Source of the DNA: Pedobacter sp. N36a
Lineage (GTDB): Bacteria > Bacteroidota > Bacteroidia > Sphingobacteriales > Sphingobacteriaceae
NCBI RefSeq assembly: GCF_014472395.1
Contig: NZ_JACSZW010000007.1
Coordinates: 1-64,000, forward strand
Direction: 5' to 3'
Length of the DNA stretch: 64,000 nucleotides
Of this stretch, positions 46,541-57,200 are shown piece after piece. The notes under the pieces were generated by a model that was given only the letters and a program-made list of their open reading frames with translations, made no database searches and was not told where the DNA came from. Numbering within the stretch: the stretch's first letter is position 1; each line of letters begins with the position of its first letter. The position numbers and the translations under genes are program-made.

Positions 46541-48691
46541 ATGATAAAAAAAACTCTTCCAGGATTACTGTTACTCAGCGTAGCTTTGTCCTGTACAAAC
46601 AAAGCGCAGAAAATGGAACCCTATAAATGGCCAAATGCTACCCCACCAGTAGCGGAAGTGAAACCTCATATCAGAACTATTCATGGTGATACGGTGGTAG
46701 ACAATTATTACTGGATGATTGACTACTTTAAAAAAGGTAAAGACAGTACTGCTGTAATTGATTACCTGACCGAAGAAAACAAATATCTGGATACCATGAT
46801 GGCGGGAACGAGACAACTGCAGGCAGATCTTTTTAAAGAGTTAAAAGGTCGTATCAAGGAAAAAGACGAGTCAGTGCCGGTATTGAAAAATGGTTATTTC
46901 TATTATACCAGAAGTGAAGAGGGCGAACAATATTATAAATACTGTAGAAAAAAAGGCAGCCTGGATGCTAAAGAAGAGGTATTATTGGATGTAGATCAGC
47001 TGGCAAAAGGTTTACCTTACTACTCGGCTACAGGTTTTACCATCAGCCCAGACAATAAAATGCTGGCCTTTGGCGTAGATAAAGTATCGAGACGCCAATA
47101 TGTGATCCATGTAAAAAATCTGGAAACTGGAGAGGTTTTTAAAGACGCCATTCCAAATACTGAAGGTGATGCCACCTGGGCGGCCGACAATAAGACCATT
47201 TTCTATACTTCTAAAAATCCGGTCACTTTACTCAGTGAAAAGATTAAAAAGCATGTATTGCATACCGATGCCAAGCTGGATGAGACCGTCTATGAAGAAA
47301 AAGACAAGTCAAATTATATCGGTGTGGGTAAATCAAAATCCGGTAAATACCTTTTCATTTATTCGCAGGCAACACAATCAAATGAGATGAGAATCCTGGA
47401 AGCTGATAAACCTAATGAAGCGTTTAAAGTTTTTCAGCCAAGGGTCAAAGATGTATTGTATGATGTGATCGCATTGGACGACAAATTTCTAATCCTGACC
47501 AATTGGGAGGCCAAGAATTTCCGCCTGATGGAATGCCCATTGGATAAACCAGAAAGGGCAAACTGGAAAGAAGTAATTCCTCACCGTAAGGATGTTCTGC
47601 TGGAAGGAGTCGACGAATTTAAAAGCCATATTGTAGTAACTGAGCGTAAAAACGGATTGACACAGCTACTGGTGCGTCCATTCAAAGGTGCGGAATATCA
47701 TATTGCTTTTGCCGAGCCAACTTATATGGCACAAGTAGGTTCAAACCCGGACTATCAAAGCAAAACATTGCGCTATATTTATTCATCGCTAACTACACCA
47801 ACTTCTACTTTTGATTATAACGTAGATACCAAAGCACAGCAGCTGATGAAACAGCAGGAAGTAGTGGGTGGCTATGATAAATCGGCATATGTGTCGGAGC
47901 GGCTATATGCAACGGCAAAAGATGGCACCAAAGTTCCCATCTCCCTGGTTTATAAAAAAGGCCTGAAAAAGGATGGCAATGCGCCCCTATTGCTATATGC
48001 CTACGGTTCTTATGGATCGAGTATGGATGCGACTTTTAGTAGTGGGAGGTTAAGTCTGCTGGACAGAGGTTTTGTATTTGCCATTGCACACATTCGTGGA
48101 GGTCAGGAAATGGGCCGACAGTGGTATGAAGATGGTAAATTGATGAAAAAGAAAAACACTTTTACCGATTTCATTGATTGCGGACAATACCTGATTGATC
48201 AGAAATTGACCAGCAAGGGCCATCTATATGCACAAGGTGGCAGCGCTGGCGGATTGCTAATGGGTGCGGTAGTCAATATGGCTCCAGACATGTGGAACGG
48301 TATTATTGCACAGGTTCCTTTTGTCGATGTGATCAACACGATGTTGGATGAAAGTATTCCTTTAACCACCAATGAGTTTGATGAATGGGGAAATCCAAAG
48401 CAAAAAGCCGCTTATGATTATATGAAAAGCTATTCTCCATATGAAAATATTGAGAAAAAAGCGTACCCGAATATGTTGGTGACCACAGGACTGCACGATA
48501 GTCAGGTGCAGTATTTTGAGCCTGCCAAATGGGTGGCCAAACTTAGGGCTACTAAAACTGATAAAAACGTATTGCTGCTCAAAACCGACATGGATTTTGG
48601 CCATGGTGGCGCATCCGGCAGGTTTGATTACCTGAAAGATATTGCTTTAAACTATGCGTTTCTATTTGCCCTTGAAGGGATCAATAAGTAA
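46541..48691 (+). CDS. S9A prolyl oligopeptidase family / oligopeptidase B-like lipoprotein
   Basis: A 716-residue exported serine peptidase with lipobox ALSC (Cys18). An N-terminal beta-propeller follows the PHIRTIHGDTVVDNYYWM segment typical of oligopeptidase B. The C-terminal alpha/beta hydrolase has nucleophile elbow QGGSAGGLLMG, an acidic GLHDSQVQY position and His in FGHGGASGR. It should cut peptides in the periplasm. Similarity to PtrB is high in layout, but a trypsin-like specificity is not proven. The downstream terminator serves both this gene and the opposing operon. Confidence 0.93.
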   Translation: MIKKTLPGLLLLSVALSCTNKAQKMEPYKWPNATPPVAEVKPHIRTIHGDTVVDNYYWMIDYFKKGKDSTAVIDYLTEENKYLDTMMAGTRQLQADLFKELKGRIKEKDESVPVLKNGYFYYTRSEEGEQYYKYCRKKGSLDAKEEVLLDVDQLAKGLPYYSATGFTISPDNKMLAFGVDKVSRRQYVIHVKNLETGEVFKDAIPNTEGDATWAADNKTIFYTSKNPVTLLSEKIKKHVLHTDAKLDETVYEEKDKSNYIGVGKSKSGKYLFIYSQATQSNEMRILEADKPNEAFKVFQPRVKDVLYDVIALDDKFLILTNWEAKNFRLMECPLDKPERANWKEVIPHRKDVLLEGVDEFKSHIVVTERKNGLTQLLVRPFKGAEYHIAFAEPTYMAQVGSNPDYQSKTLRYIYSSLTTPTSTFDYNVDTKAQQLMKQQEVVGGYDKSAYVSERLYATAKDGTKVPISLVYKKGLKKDGNAPLLLYAYGSYGSSMDATFSSGRLSLLDRGFVFAIAHIRGGQEMGRQWYEDGKLMKKKNTFTDFIDCGQYLIDQKLTSKGHLYAQGGSAGGLLMGAVVNMAPDMWNGIIAQVPFVDVINTMLDESIPLTTNEFDEWGNPKQKAAYDYMKSYSPYENIEKKAYPNMLVTTGLHDSQVQYFEPAKWVAKLRATKTDKNVLLLKTDMDFGHGGASGRFDYLKDIALNYAFLFALEGINK

Positions 48692-48718
48692 CAAAAATTC
48701 GCTGATGCGGATTCATAA

Positions 48719-48756
48719 AAATGCCCCCAAAATTCAGAAAAATTTTGGGGGCATTT
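48719..48756. terminator. Bidirectional intrinsic terminator
   Basis: A 16-bp perfect stem AAATGCCCCCAAAATT/AATTTTGGGGGCATTT with a 6-base loop lies between the convergent S9 peptidase gene and the S74 operon. A- and T-runs on either side suit both directions. Confidence 0.92.
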
Positions 48757-48814
48757 CAGTTTTTAAAAGCGATTATATGATGCCATTGATTGGCCTTTCA
48801 ATCATGACCTGTAA

Positions 48815-49744
48815 TTATTTCTTTGCCTTCAGCAGTTCCTTCAACTCCGCAACGGCCTTTTTCAATTCTTCAATTTCTGATTTCAGACTTTTCAATTCCT
48901 TTTGCTGAACTGCGATTTCCTCATCATGTTCCTGCCATCCTTTCAATAAAGGAACGGTCATGGACTGATAATTCAAAGAAAGCGTTTTCTTTGGATCCGT
49001 ATCTGCTTTTACCAAGGAAGGGAAAAACTCCTGAACATTCTGGGCGATAAAACCGATCTGGTGTAAATCTACATCTCTTCGATCATAAGAGACCGCATGC
49101 AATCTTCTCAGTTGCTCAGAAACCGCTGGAAGTGTCTCGATATTCTTCTTCAACCGTATGTCGGAATTTGCCGTTACATCTCCTGAAGCCTTAATATCTC
49201 CATTCACAATCACCTGCCCGGTTACCGTTAATTCTGAATTCACATCCAGCGTGGTAAACTTTCCTTGTGCGGGTGTAGAGCCCCCGATCAGAGTATTATC
49301 AATTGCCCCTTTGGTGATTTCTACGGCATCTTTATTCTGAATGGCCAAGGTTCCTAAGCCCAGGTTTTCCCTTGCAGCCTCGGCAGTAATTGCGCCCGTT
49401 CCTCCTTTTTCAATAGACAGCGTTTCTCCTGTACCTCCACCGGTACCACCTCCCATTTGGCTTTCCACCCAATTGCTATTGGCAATTCCGCCTTTCAATT
49501 GATAAAACTTTTCTTCCAGAATGGAATAAACCAACATCCCTACAGACCTTCTGGCAGGGGTAATCAGGTCTCTTTCGGCATTACTGGCTACGGATCTGAA
49601 ACCTCCTTTACCATAAATATCACTATGGGTCGAGTATTTATCCGTCAGGTCATTGGGCTCTAAAGCTCCAATCACCTTCACCTGCCCTATAGCCGAGAAG
49701 CTGAGCGTACACAACAGTACGCAAAATGTATAAATCGCTTTCAT
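48815..49744 (-). CDS. Secreted tail-fibre-like protein with S74 chaperone domain
   Basis: A 309-residue protein with a Sec signal peptide (MKAIYTFCVLLCTLSFSAIG). It contains tail-fibre hallmarks: GGTGAITAEAARENLGLGTL at about 114-132, and GGSTPAQGKFTTLDVNSELT at about 154-173. An S74 intramolecular chaperone domain begins at SDIRLKKNIE (194-203), with FIAQNVQEFFP and a C-terminal coiled coil (about 270-309). S74 domains trimerise and often self-cleave at the Ser; the SDxRxK motif is intact. The residue 58-92 segment (ARRSVGMLVYSI...NW) is shared with the upstream gene. The start at 49744 opens the signal peptide. It is last in the operon with the giant protein. Confidence 0.85.
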   Translation of the reverse strand: MKAIYTFCVLLCTLSFSAIGQVKVIGALEPNDLTDKYSTHSDIYGKGGFRSVASNAERDLITPARRSVGMLVYSILEEKFYQLKGGIANSNWVESQMGGGTGGGTGETLSIEKGGTGAITAEAARENLGLGTLAIQNKDAVEITKGAIDNTLIGGSTPAQGKFTTLDVNSELTVTGQVIVNGDIKASGDVTANSDIRLKKNIETLPAVSEQLRRLHAVSYDRRDVDLHQIGFIAQNVQEFFPSLVKADTDPKKTLSLNYQSMTVPLLKGWQEHDEEIAVQQKELKSLKSEIEELKKAVAELKELLKAKK

Positions 49745-49800
49745 TGGGATGTAATTTTCAAAATTCTTCATTGCTTTTTAAATTTGGACTGATGACCGGC

Positions 49801-51213
49801 TTATTGAATGGTAAAAGTTAAACCCGCAGCAGTGTTGTCTCTTTGCACAAAAATCACATAATCCGTAACCCCTCCAACGCTATTCCTGAAAGACCTGGTC
49901 GTCTTTTCAAAAGCACCTGTAGAATCCAGAATGCCAACAATGATTTTCGACCCTCCCCAAATTGAAGGATAGGCAATCACCAGTTTTTGACGTCCTGAAG
50001 GACTTGCTGCTTTATTAGAAACGGCTGCTCCGCTTCCGAATTCACTACTGCCAAGCGCCAGAATTTGTGCATCAGTAGGGGCAAAGTTCTCCCCATCTTC
50101 ACCGCCATTCGCGAATCCATAATAGCGCTTCCATTGGAAATTCAGTGAAGCCGTGGCTTCCGCCGTTTTATTGTCTGCTGTTTTTACGATGAGTTTAAAG
50201 GTGTTGGACTGGTTACTGGTGGCCGATACATTAACGGTTCCCGTCACTGTAGCCCCCGGAGCAGGAGAAGAACTGAAAACTTCCTGGCCTGCCACGTTGA
50301 TACTGGTCAGCTCCCCGGTTTCCATAGCTCGCCCTGCAGTCCAATTTAGCGTAACAGCAGTATTTCCTGCCGGCCCCATTTCTTTTGTCCCCGAAGGGTT
50401 GCTGGTTAGACTCGCAGAAGGCCCTAGTGAAGGATAAAATACAGCTTCAATCCATTTCGCCAGATCATTCGTACCAGGATTTACATTCTTATAATAATCT
50501 CCGGTAATTGGTCTGTTTCCGTTGAAAGCACCAACGTTACCCCCGCCGCCACCTAGTGTCGCTTTATCAACCCAGGCCACTGAACCATCTGCATTACTGA
50601 CCATCACCTGATCTGCCGCATCAGATTTGATATTTGCTGCGGTAATGACTTTTTCAGCGATAGAAGGATTAGGATAGGTTCCTGTTAAAGCACCTCCGGC
50701 AGCACCAGTTACAGCGCCCTGCAACAACAACCAAGGCCATGTCGCATCCTCTTTCTTCGGACCGAAAAGCGTTTGGTCGGTGGTGTTGATATAGAAATCA
50801 CCTGTTTTTCCAGTGTCGGCAACCGGAATTCCCACACCATAAATCAGGTTATTTCCTCCCGCAGATGCGCCCGAAGAGAACAAAACCCAATTGGCATTGT
50901 TTTCCAATTCCGCAGGTACATCCGCACAGATCAATTGATAGGTTTTTGTTTTCCCGGTACCATCGTCCATCACGGTACATAACATCCCTGGCTGACGTCT
51001 TAGCGGACTCAGGTTATTGCGATCTGCGAGAGTCGCCACCTGGTGATGTCCACCCTTTGCATCATTCGTATAGATGATCACTTTTCCGGGTACCGGAATC
51101 AGTGGATTACCCACAAATTGTGCTGTTCCCTGTTTCGGGGCAAAAAACACAAATCCCATCGCCACCACCGCACATCTGATCCAATAATCTGTTCGTTTTT
51201 GTTTGATTTGCAT
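49801..51213 (-). CDS. Secreted phage-tail-fibre-like protein
   Basis: A 470-residue protein with an N-terminal hydrophobic signal (about residues 13-31, cleaved near GTAQ). A module with LRRQPGMLCTVMDDGTGK...ANW near residues 71-110 is related to the N-terminal module of the next gene. AGGALTGTYPNPSIAEKVI and MVSNADGSVAWVDKATL are common tail-protein linkers. A middle Ig-like region and a C-terminal region (PSGRQKLVIAYPSIWG, GVTDYVIFVQRDN) resemble tail-fibre C-terminal domains of Bacteroidota-associated phage-like proteins. It lies 5 bp from the giant gene and so is co-translated or co-transcribed. The assignment rests on motif memory, not on a search. Confidence 0.7.
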   Translation of the reverse strand: MQIKQKRTDYWIRCAVVAMGFVFFAPKQGTAQFVGNPLIPVPGKVIIYTNDAKGGHHQVATLADRNNLSPLRRQPGMLCTVMDDGTGKTKTYQLICADVPAELENNANWVLFSSGASAGGNNLIYGVGIPVADTGKTGDFYINTTDQTLFGPKKEDATWPWLLLQGAVTGAAGGALTGTYPNPSIAEKVITAANIKSDAADQVMVSNADGSVAWVDKATLGGGGGNVGAFNGNRPITGDYYKNVNPGTNDLAKWIEAVFYPSLGPSASLTSNPSGTKEMGPAGNTAVTLNWTAGRAMETGELTSINVAGQEVFSSSPAPGATVTGTVNVSATSNQSNTFKLIVKTADNKTAEATASLNFQWKRYYGFANGGEDGENFAPTDAQILALGSSEFGSGAAVSNKAASPSGRQKLVIAYPSIWGGSKIIVGILDSTGAFEKTTRSFRNSVGGVTDYVIFVQRDNTAAGLTFTIQ

Positions 51214-51218
51214 ATCCT

Positions 51219-54200
51219 TTATTTCTTTACAATTTCTATTTGTCCATCTTCTTTGATCAGGAAGGCCAGTTCATTTCCATAGGCTACTCCTAATTTATTT
51301 ACCGCATAAGCTTTCACATAATACGGGATTCCAGTACTCAAACCTTCCAGGCTAATGACCGAAGCATCCGCTCCTGACGCCACTTTTGCGTCTGCCAGTG
51401 TAGGGTTTGGCACGGTGCTCCAACAGATGCCAGATTCGGTAAGTGCCGACCCGCCATCGCTGATTAAAGCCATACCAGTAAGCACGGCAGTCGTATTTTG
51501 AGCACTTACTGCAACTGTTTTTAACAGTGGCTTTTTAACCGGTGCATAACCATACCATTCCGTCAGTTTAAATGGTGGATCCTGATCCTCCAAGTGGCTC
51601 TTACCATTCAACCATGCCAAAGAGAATGGTGCTTTTCTTTCTGTCTCATTTATTTCTCCGATGGCGAGCATGTAATCTGCCACCATCTTCATGCTGATCG
51701 CTCCGGATGCCGGCAATGGATTCAATTTCCAATCGGCATAAAGCGTAATGCTTTCTGTAATTGGGAGGCCAAAATTAAAAACAGTTTCCATATTTTGGTC
51801 ACTATACCAGGCATAAAAAACTGCTCCCTCTTTCGTCGTAACTGCAGGAGTAATTAAGGCCTGATCTTCTACAACCAGTGGGGCCACTGCTGTTCCACCA
51901 TTACTTTCCCAGGTAATGGTATGGTACAATCTGGAAATCTCAAGAGATCCGTTTACAAAAGCAAAGTCATAGTTGTCTGCTTGTAAACTGCCAATTCCCA
52001 GTACCACAGGATAAACACCTGGCAAACTCGCCACAGTAGCTGTAGTATTAGCCTCAGGTTCTCCTGTTAGTTTTGTTGCTGCCCTTATACCCGACGCTAT
52101 TTCTCCATATTTAAAGCCTTCCATTTGATAGGTAAATGATGGATTTTCATGTGCAAAGTAACGTTTCAAACTATCTCCATGAACGGTCAGTAAAGCTTTA
52201 CTGATGACGAATCTTTGTTCTGCCTCTGCTTTTTCATAAAATGCACTGCCGGCCTGAACAGCTTTAATGATCACTTGTCCGGCACCCTCTATGGTGACTA
52301 AATCGCCGTTCAGATTCAGGTATCCGTCTAACAATTCAAAAGTAACTGGCAAACCTGAAGAAGCTGTCGCCTGCAACTGGAAAGCATCATCACCGTATTG
52401 CTTATTGGCAATCGCGGTAAAATTGATCACCTGACTTGCTTTTTGAACCCGGATCTCAGCCAGGGCTGTTTTCAAGCCAGTATTGAAGGTGTTTGCTGCC
52501 AATGTTAACTCCCCAACCATCAGTAAATCAACAATCGGAGCTGCGACATAAACTGCAGGATCCCAGCTAACCGCCAGGTTTTCTGTAGAGCCATCATTAT
52601 AAGACACTGCTATTGAAGCAGGTAATCCTAATCCTGAAAACGGTGTACCATAAGCCACTGTTATTGGCGCAATCACCGCTACAGAATCGATATCCTTCTG
52701 CAGGGTAATCTTAATTTTCCCTTTCAGGTCCAAAGTATTTCTAATGTCACTGGTCAATTGAACAAGCCCACTGATCGTCTGTTCCTGTAAGAGATTACTT
52801 TGATAACCTGCTTCTTCCCAAAGTACCGGTAACTCCTCAGTAGTTTGATCGTCATAGGTCACCTTTACCGTTAAGGGCAGTTCCAATGCGCTGAACAACT
52901 TTCCATATACATCTACTAATGCCGGAGATTGTGCTACATCAATGATGTTTTTCTGATCGATAATCACCTCCACTTTAGCCGTAATATCTGTTGGATTTGA
53001 AGCCCCAACTGCTGGATCCAGGATTCCGGTGAAGTTAAAACTACCCACCTCGTTCTCTATAAAATCCGCAGATTCCCAATCTACTCCGACAACACCGGTA
53101 CTGCCAACTGTGTAGCTTACCGGTAAGGTAGCACCCAGCTGCGCCATCACCTGAGCTTTACTGGTGCCTAATGGAAAATGTATTGGAGAATTTACCGTCA
53201 CCGTATTGATCATTAGCAGAGGAACCTGCACACTTACTTTAATACTGGCAGATTTATTATCCTTGTTTTCTTCAGGGCTATCCGGCAGCAGTATACCATT
53301 CAACACATAATCTCCAGCGATATTTCCATTGAACGTTCCTTCCTCCCATAAGACCGATAGTGGTTCAGTTTGCTGGTTATTGTAAGTCACATCCACCATC
53401 GATGGCAATGCCAGATTACTGAATAATGTTCCATGAGGCACAACCATATCTGGAATAGCCGCAACAGAAACCACAAATCTAGCTTCCACTTTTACCTTTA
53501 ACATCGCCGTTATGTCGTTCGGGTTTTCGGTATTTACCGGAAGGGTAACCGTTCCGATGAATTCATAAGCCCCTTTTTCAAAAGGATTGTAATCTGTATT
53601 TTCCCAGGTCTTCAGGCTGATCATTTCTGTAGAGCCATCATCAAATACACCAGATACCTGAACAGGCAAGCCCAAGGCATTTAAGGCGGTTCCATTCACT
53701 ACTGAAATAGAATCTGCTGCAATGGAGACTAACGTTCTGATCTTCTCCGCAACAGTTACACTGATCGCTGGCTGCAGAGGTTTAGGGTTGTCAATTTCAT
53801 CAGGGACAACCATGGTTCCCGGAAGAATATAGGTACCTGCTAATTTTTCATTGTAATTCCCTTTTAGCCAATCTACCGGCAACAAGTCTTCAGACTGGTC
53901 ATTGTAAATTACTTTTACGGATTCCGGTAAAGTTAAAGCATCAAAACTGGTGTTGAAAGGAACGCTTAAAGGCGCAATTGCTGCGATTGATACGATCTCT
54001 TTTCTACCCACCTTAATCCAAACCTGAGCTGGTAAATTCTTTGGATTTTGCACCCCTTGCGGCAACTCCAATTCCCCTTCAAAGAGGTAGGTTCCCGACT
54101 GTGTTTCATCGTAATCCAAGCTTTCAAATGAAGGATTCATCACCGGAATATCCAGGTCTGTTCCATCATCCAATCTCGCATTGCGAAGAACAGGGAAAAC

Positions 54201-57200
54201 AAGATCTGTCAGTTTCGTCCCATAAACCACCGCTAGCGTATCTGCCTTTAAAGAGATAATTTCTTTGGCTCTTGGCAATACATTGATTTCTATCTTAGGA
54301 ATAATTCCTTTAGCGTTTTCGATATCATCCGGCAGGATAAATGTGCCATTGATGACATACTCTCCTTCCATATTCCCATTATAGTTGCTCAAATCCCAGC
54401 TTACACCCAGGTCCTGCATTCCTCCGTCTACGAATTCTGCCATCAGTGCATCCGGCAAAATTAATGACCCCGCATCCGTTCCAAAAAACACCGTTAAGGC
54501 ATCTGGACTCAGGTAAGATTTGATGATGCGTTTACCAATATTCACTTTTAAATTTGCCTTTACACTATCTGGATTAATGAATCCATCCGGAGTCTCCAGT
54601 TCTCCGATCAACTGGTAAGCACCTGGTTCATCCGCTAGATAATCGCCTTCCAGCCAGGTGACATTTAAGCTCCCTGAACTCAGGTTGTCATAAGTCACCG
54701 CAGCCTTTTTCGGGAACAATAATTTCGCCGAATTGAAATCCGTACCATAAGGGATGTTCAAAGAATCAGGAATAGAAGACACTACTGTTAATGGTTTCGG
54801 TCCAACTTTTACGACCACTTCCGCATACTTCATATTCGGATTTTCAATCTGATCATGGATCACAATTTCTCCTTTGAAAGTATAACTTCCCTCCTGTAAA
54901 CGGTTGTAGGTAGCCGAACTCCAAAGTACACCTTCTGTGCCCGCCGACTGGTCATTATACCTCACCGCCACTTCATCTGGTAAGCCAATCTGATCTGTTT
55001 CGGTTCCATATTTCACATTGATTAATGCAGGATTTGTAACCGAAATGATCTCTTTTTTACCTAAGATAATTGTGATGGATGTACTGCGCATATCCTTATT
55101 TGCAACTCCAGGAATCAGGATCGGATCACCATCAAAAGTATAGAACCCTGGTTTCAATGGATCATAACCCTCCGCATCCCAGGTCATGTTCAACGTTCCG
55201 TTACTGCCGTCATCATAGGTTACAGGAATCGCTAATTTCAACGCTTCAATTGCATTCACCAAGGTCCCAAAAGAGACATTTACAGAATCTGGTTTTGCAA
55301 TGGACACGATATTTTTTGGTTTTGGAAGTACCGTTAAAACAATTTTTGCTTCCAGATTACTGGTATTATCGATGCTGGAATTGTGAAGTAGTGTACCTAA
55401 TAAATTGTAATCAGCGGAAACCATTGGGTTGTATTTTCCAGGTTTCCATTCTACCCCTACCGTATCTGTTGTCCCATCATCAAACTTCGCCATAACTGTT
55501 TTAGGTAACTCTACATCGTCAAACTCAGTAGCGTAAGGTGTGCTCGCTGCTGGAACTGGCAATATTGAAGTGATGTTTTTACGGATGATCACCTTCTGCT
55601 CTCCGGTTAGGCGTTTACTGTTTGAAGTCAATGGTTTCAACTGTAAAGCTCCATTCAGATCATATTCACCTCCTTTGTTTGGGGTATAAATAGCCGTATC
55701 CCAAATCACATTCAGGAAGCCTGTGGTCTGATCATGGTAAGTCACACGGATAGAAGACTGTAATGGCAGGTTGGCTACTGGCGTCTTTAAAGGCACAGTA
55801 ATATCTGCTAAGGGTTCAACTGAAATAATATCATGTTGCGCATACACATCTACACTAGCTTCAAACCCGGCAGGGTTGGCATGAACTTCTTTCAAGACCA
55901 GATCTGCATATAAGCGATACAAGCCAGACTTCAGGTCATATGATCCTTGTTTCCAGACTAGGCTTAACATATCTGTAGTCACGCGGTCGTCATAGGTTAC
56001 ACGAACCTGCTTTGGCAATTGCGGCAATACTTCTGAGAAAGGTATTCCATACCATACATAAACTGGCGGAAATTCTTCCAGTGCGATGATATAAGGGTAA
56101 ACCGGATCAATCACTGCAACTTTAGCGGTGGCGGTCAGGTTGTTCCTGTTCATTTCTGGCTTGGGCACTATAATATTTCCGATCACCGTATACAGTCCTT
56201 CTACGTTCCCGTTATAATCACCCGGCAACCAGGTAACAGGGAATTTCGCCTGGCTCTGATCACTCATGATCACTTCTACCTGAGGGACCAGCGTTAACTG
56301 ATCGAATGGCGTTCCTGTATCAATTTTAACTGGGAGAGGATAAGGTTTCAAGACCTCGATGATATAAGGTTCCCTTGGATTCACTTTCAATTTAATCTTC
56401 AGTGAACCGCATACATTATCTCCGGCTACCGCAAGGATAAACTCATATTCTCCAGCTTCACTTGCTTCTCCGGAAATGACTCCCCCCGGACTTAAAGTCA
56501 TCCCATCAGGTAATAAGCCCTGGGAAAGACTAAAGATATAATTGCCCGCCGTAGCCAAAGTAACCTGATGGGTATAAGGGCTCCACTGATCTGCTGCCGG
56601 CAATTGCTGTTCTGCATTTTCCAGGTATAATCCCTGGAATTCATAGGCCCCGATATCTACGGTATTGTGCTGAATTCTGATGGCTCCGGCAAGGTCCAGA
56701 CCCAATCCGGCAACCTTACTGTTGTCTCCCATGTTGATGGCAGGAGAGCATGCCGAAAGCGAGAGTTCATCCCCATCAGGATTGTTAAACTGAGGATCCT
56801 TAGTTAAAATTAATGTGCCGGTTTTATAGCCATTTTCAATAGTGCTATTGGCTACAATGATGCCCGTAGTCAGCTGATCGGCTACTTTATTTCCTCGTTT
56901 GTTATTCCATAAAATACTGTTGTAAATATTCAGCGTTCCAGTATAACGATATACCGCTCCACCATATTGGTTGGCTGCGGAAGTATTCGCATAGGCGATG
57001 CTATTATTGGCCATCGAAGTATTCACCAGATTGGTTACCCCATTATAATGGTACAATGCACCACCATAATAACCGCCAGTACTTGTTACCCTATTCCGGC
57101 TAAAGACCGCATTGCTGATGTTTAAAGTTCCTGAATACTGATAGATCGCTCCACCATGCTGTACCGCCGTGTTTCCAATAAATTTAGCATTCGTGATGGC

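Noticed and set aside
48815..51213. Prophage remnant
   Set aside because: No integrase, terminase, capsid, sheath or lysis gene is seen, and both proteins have signal peptides, unlike virion proteins.
55079..55495. 138-codon plus-strand open frame
   Set aside because: Antisense to the Ig array of the giant protein, with no start support or recognisable sequence.
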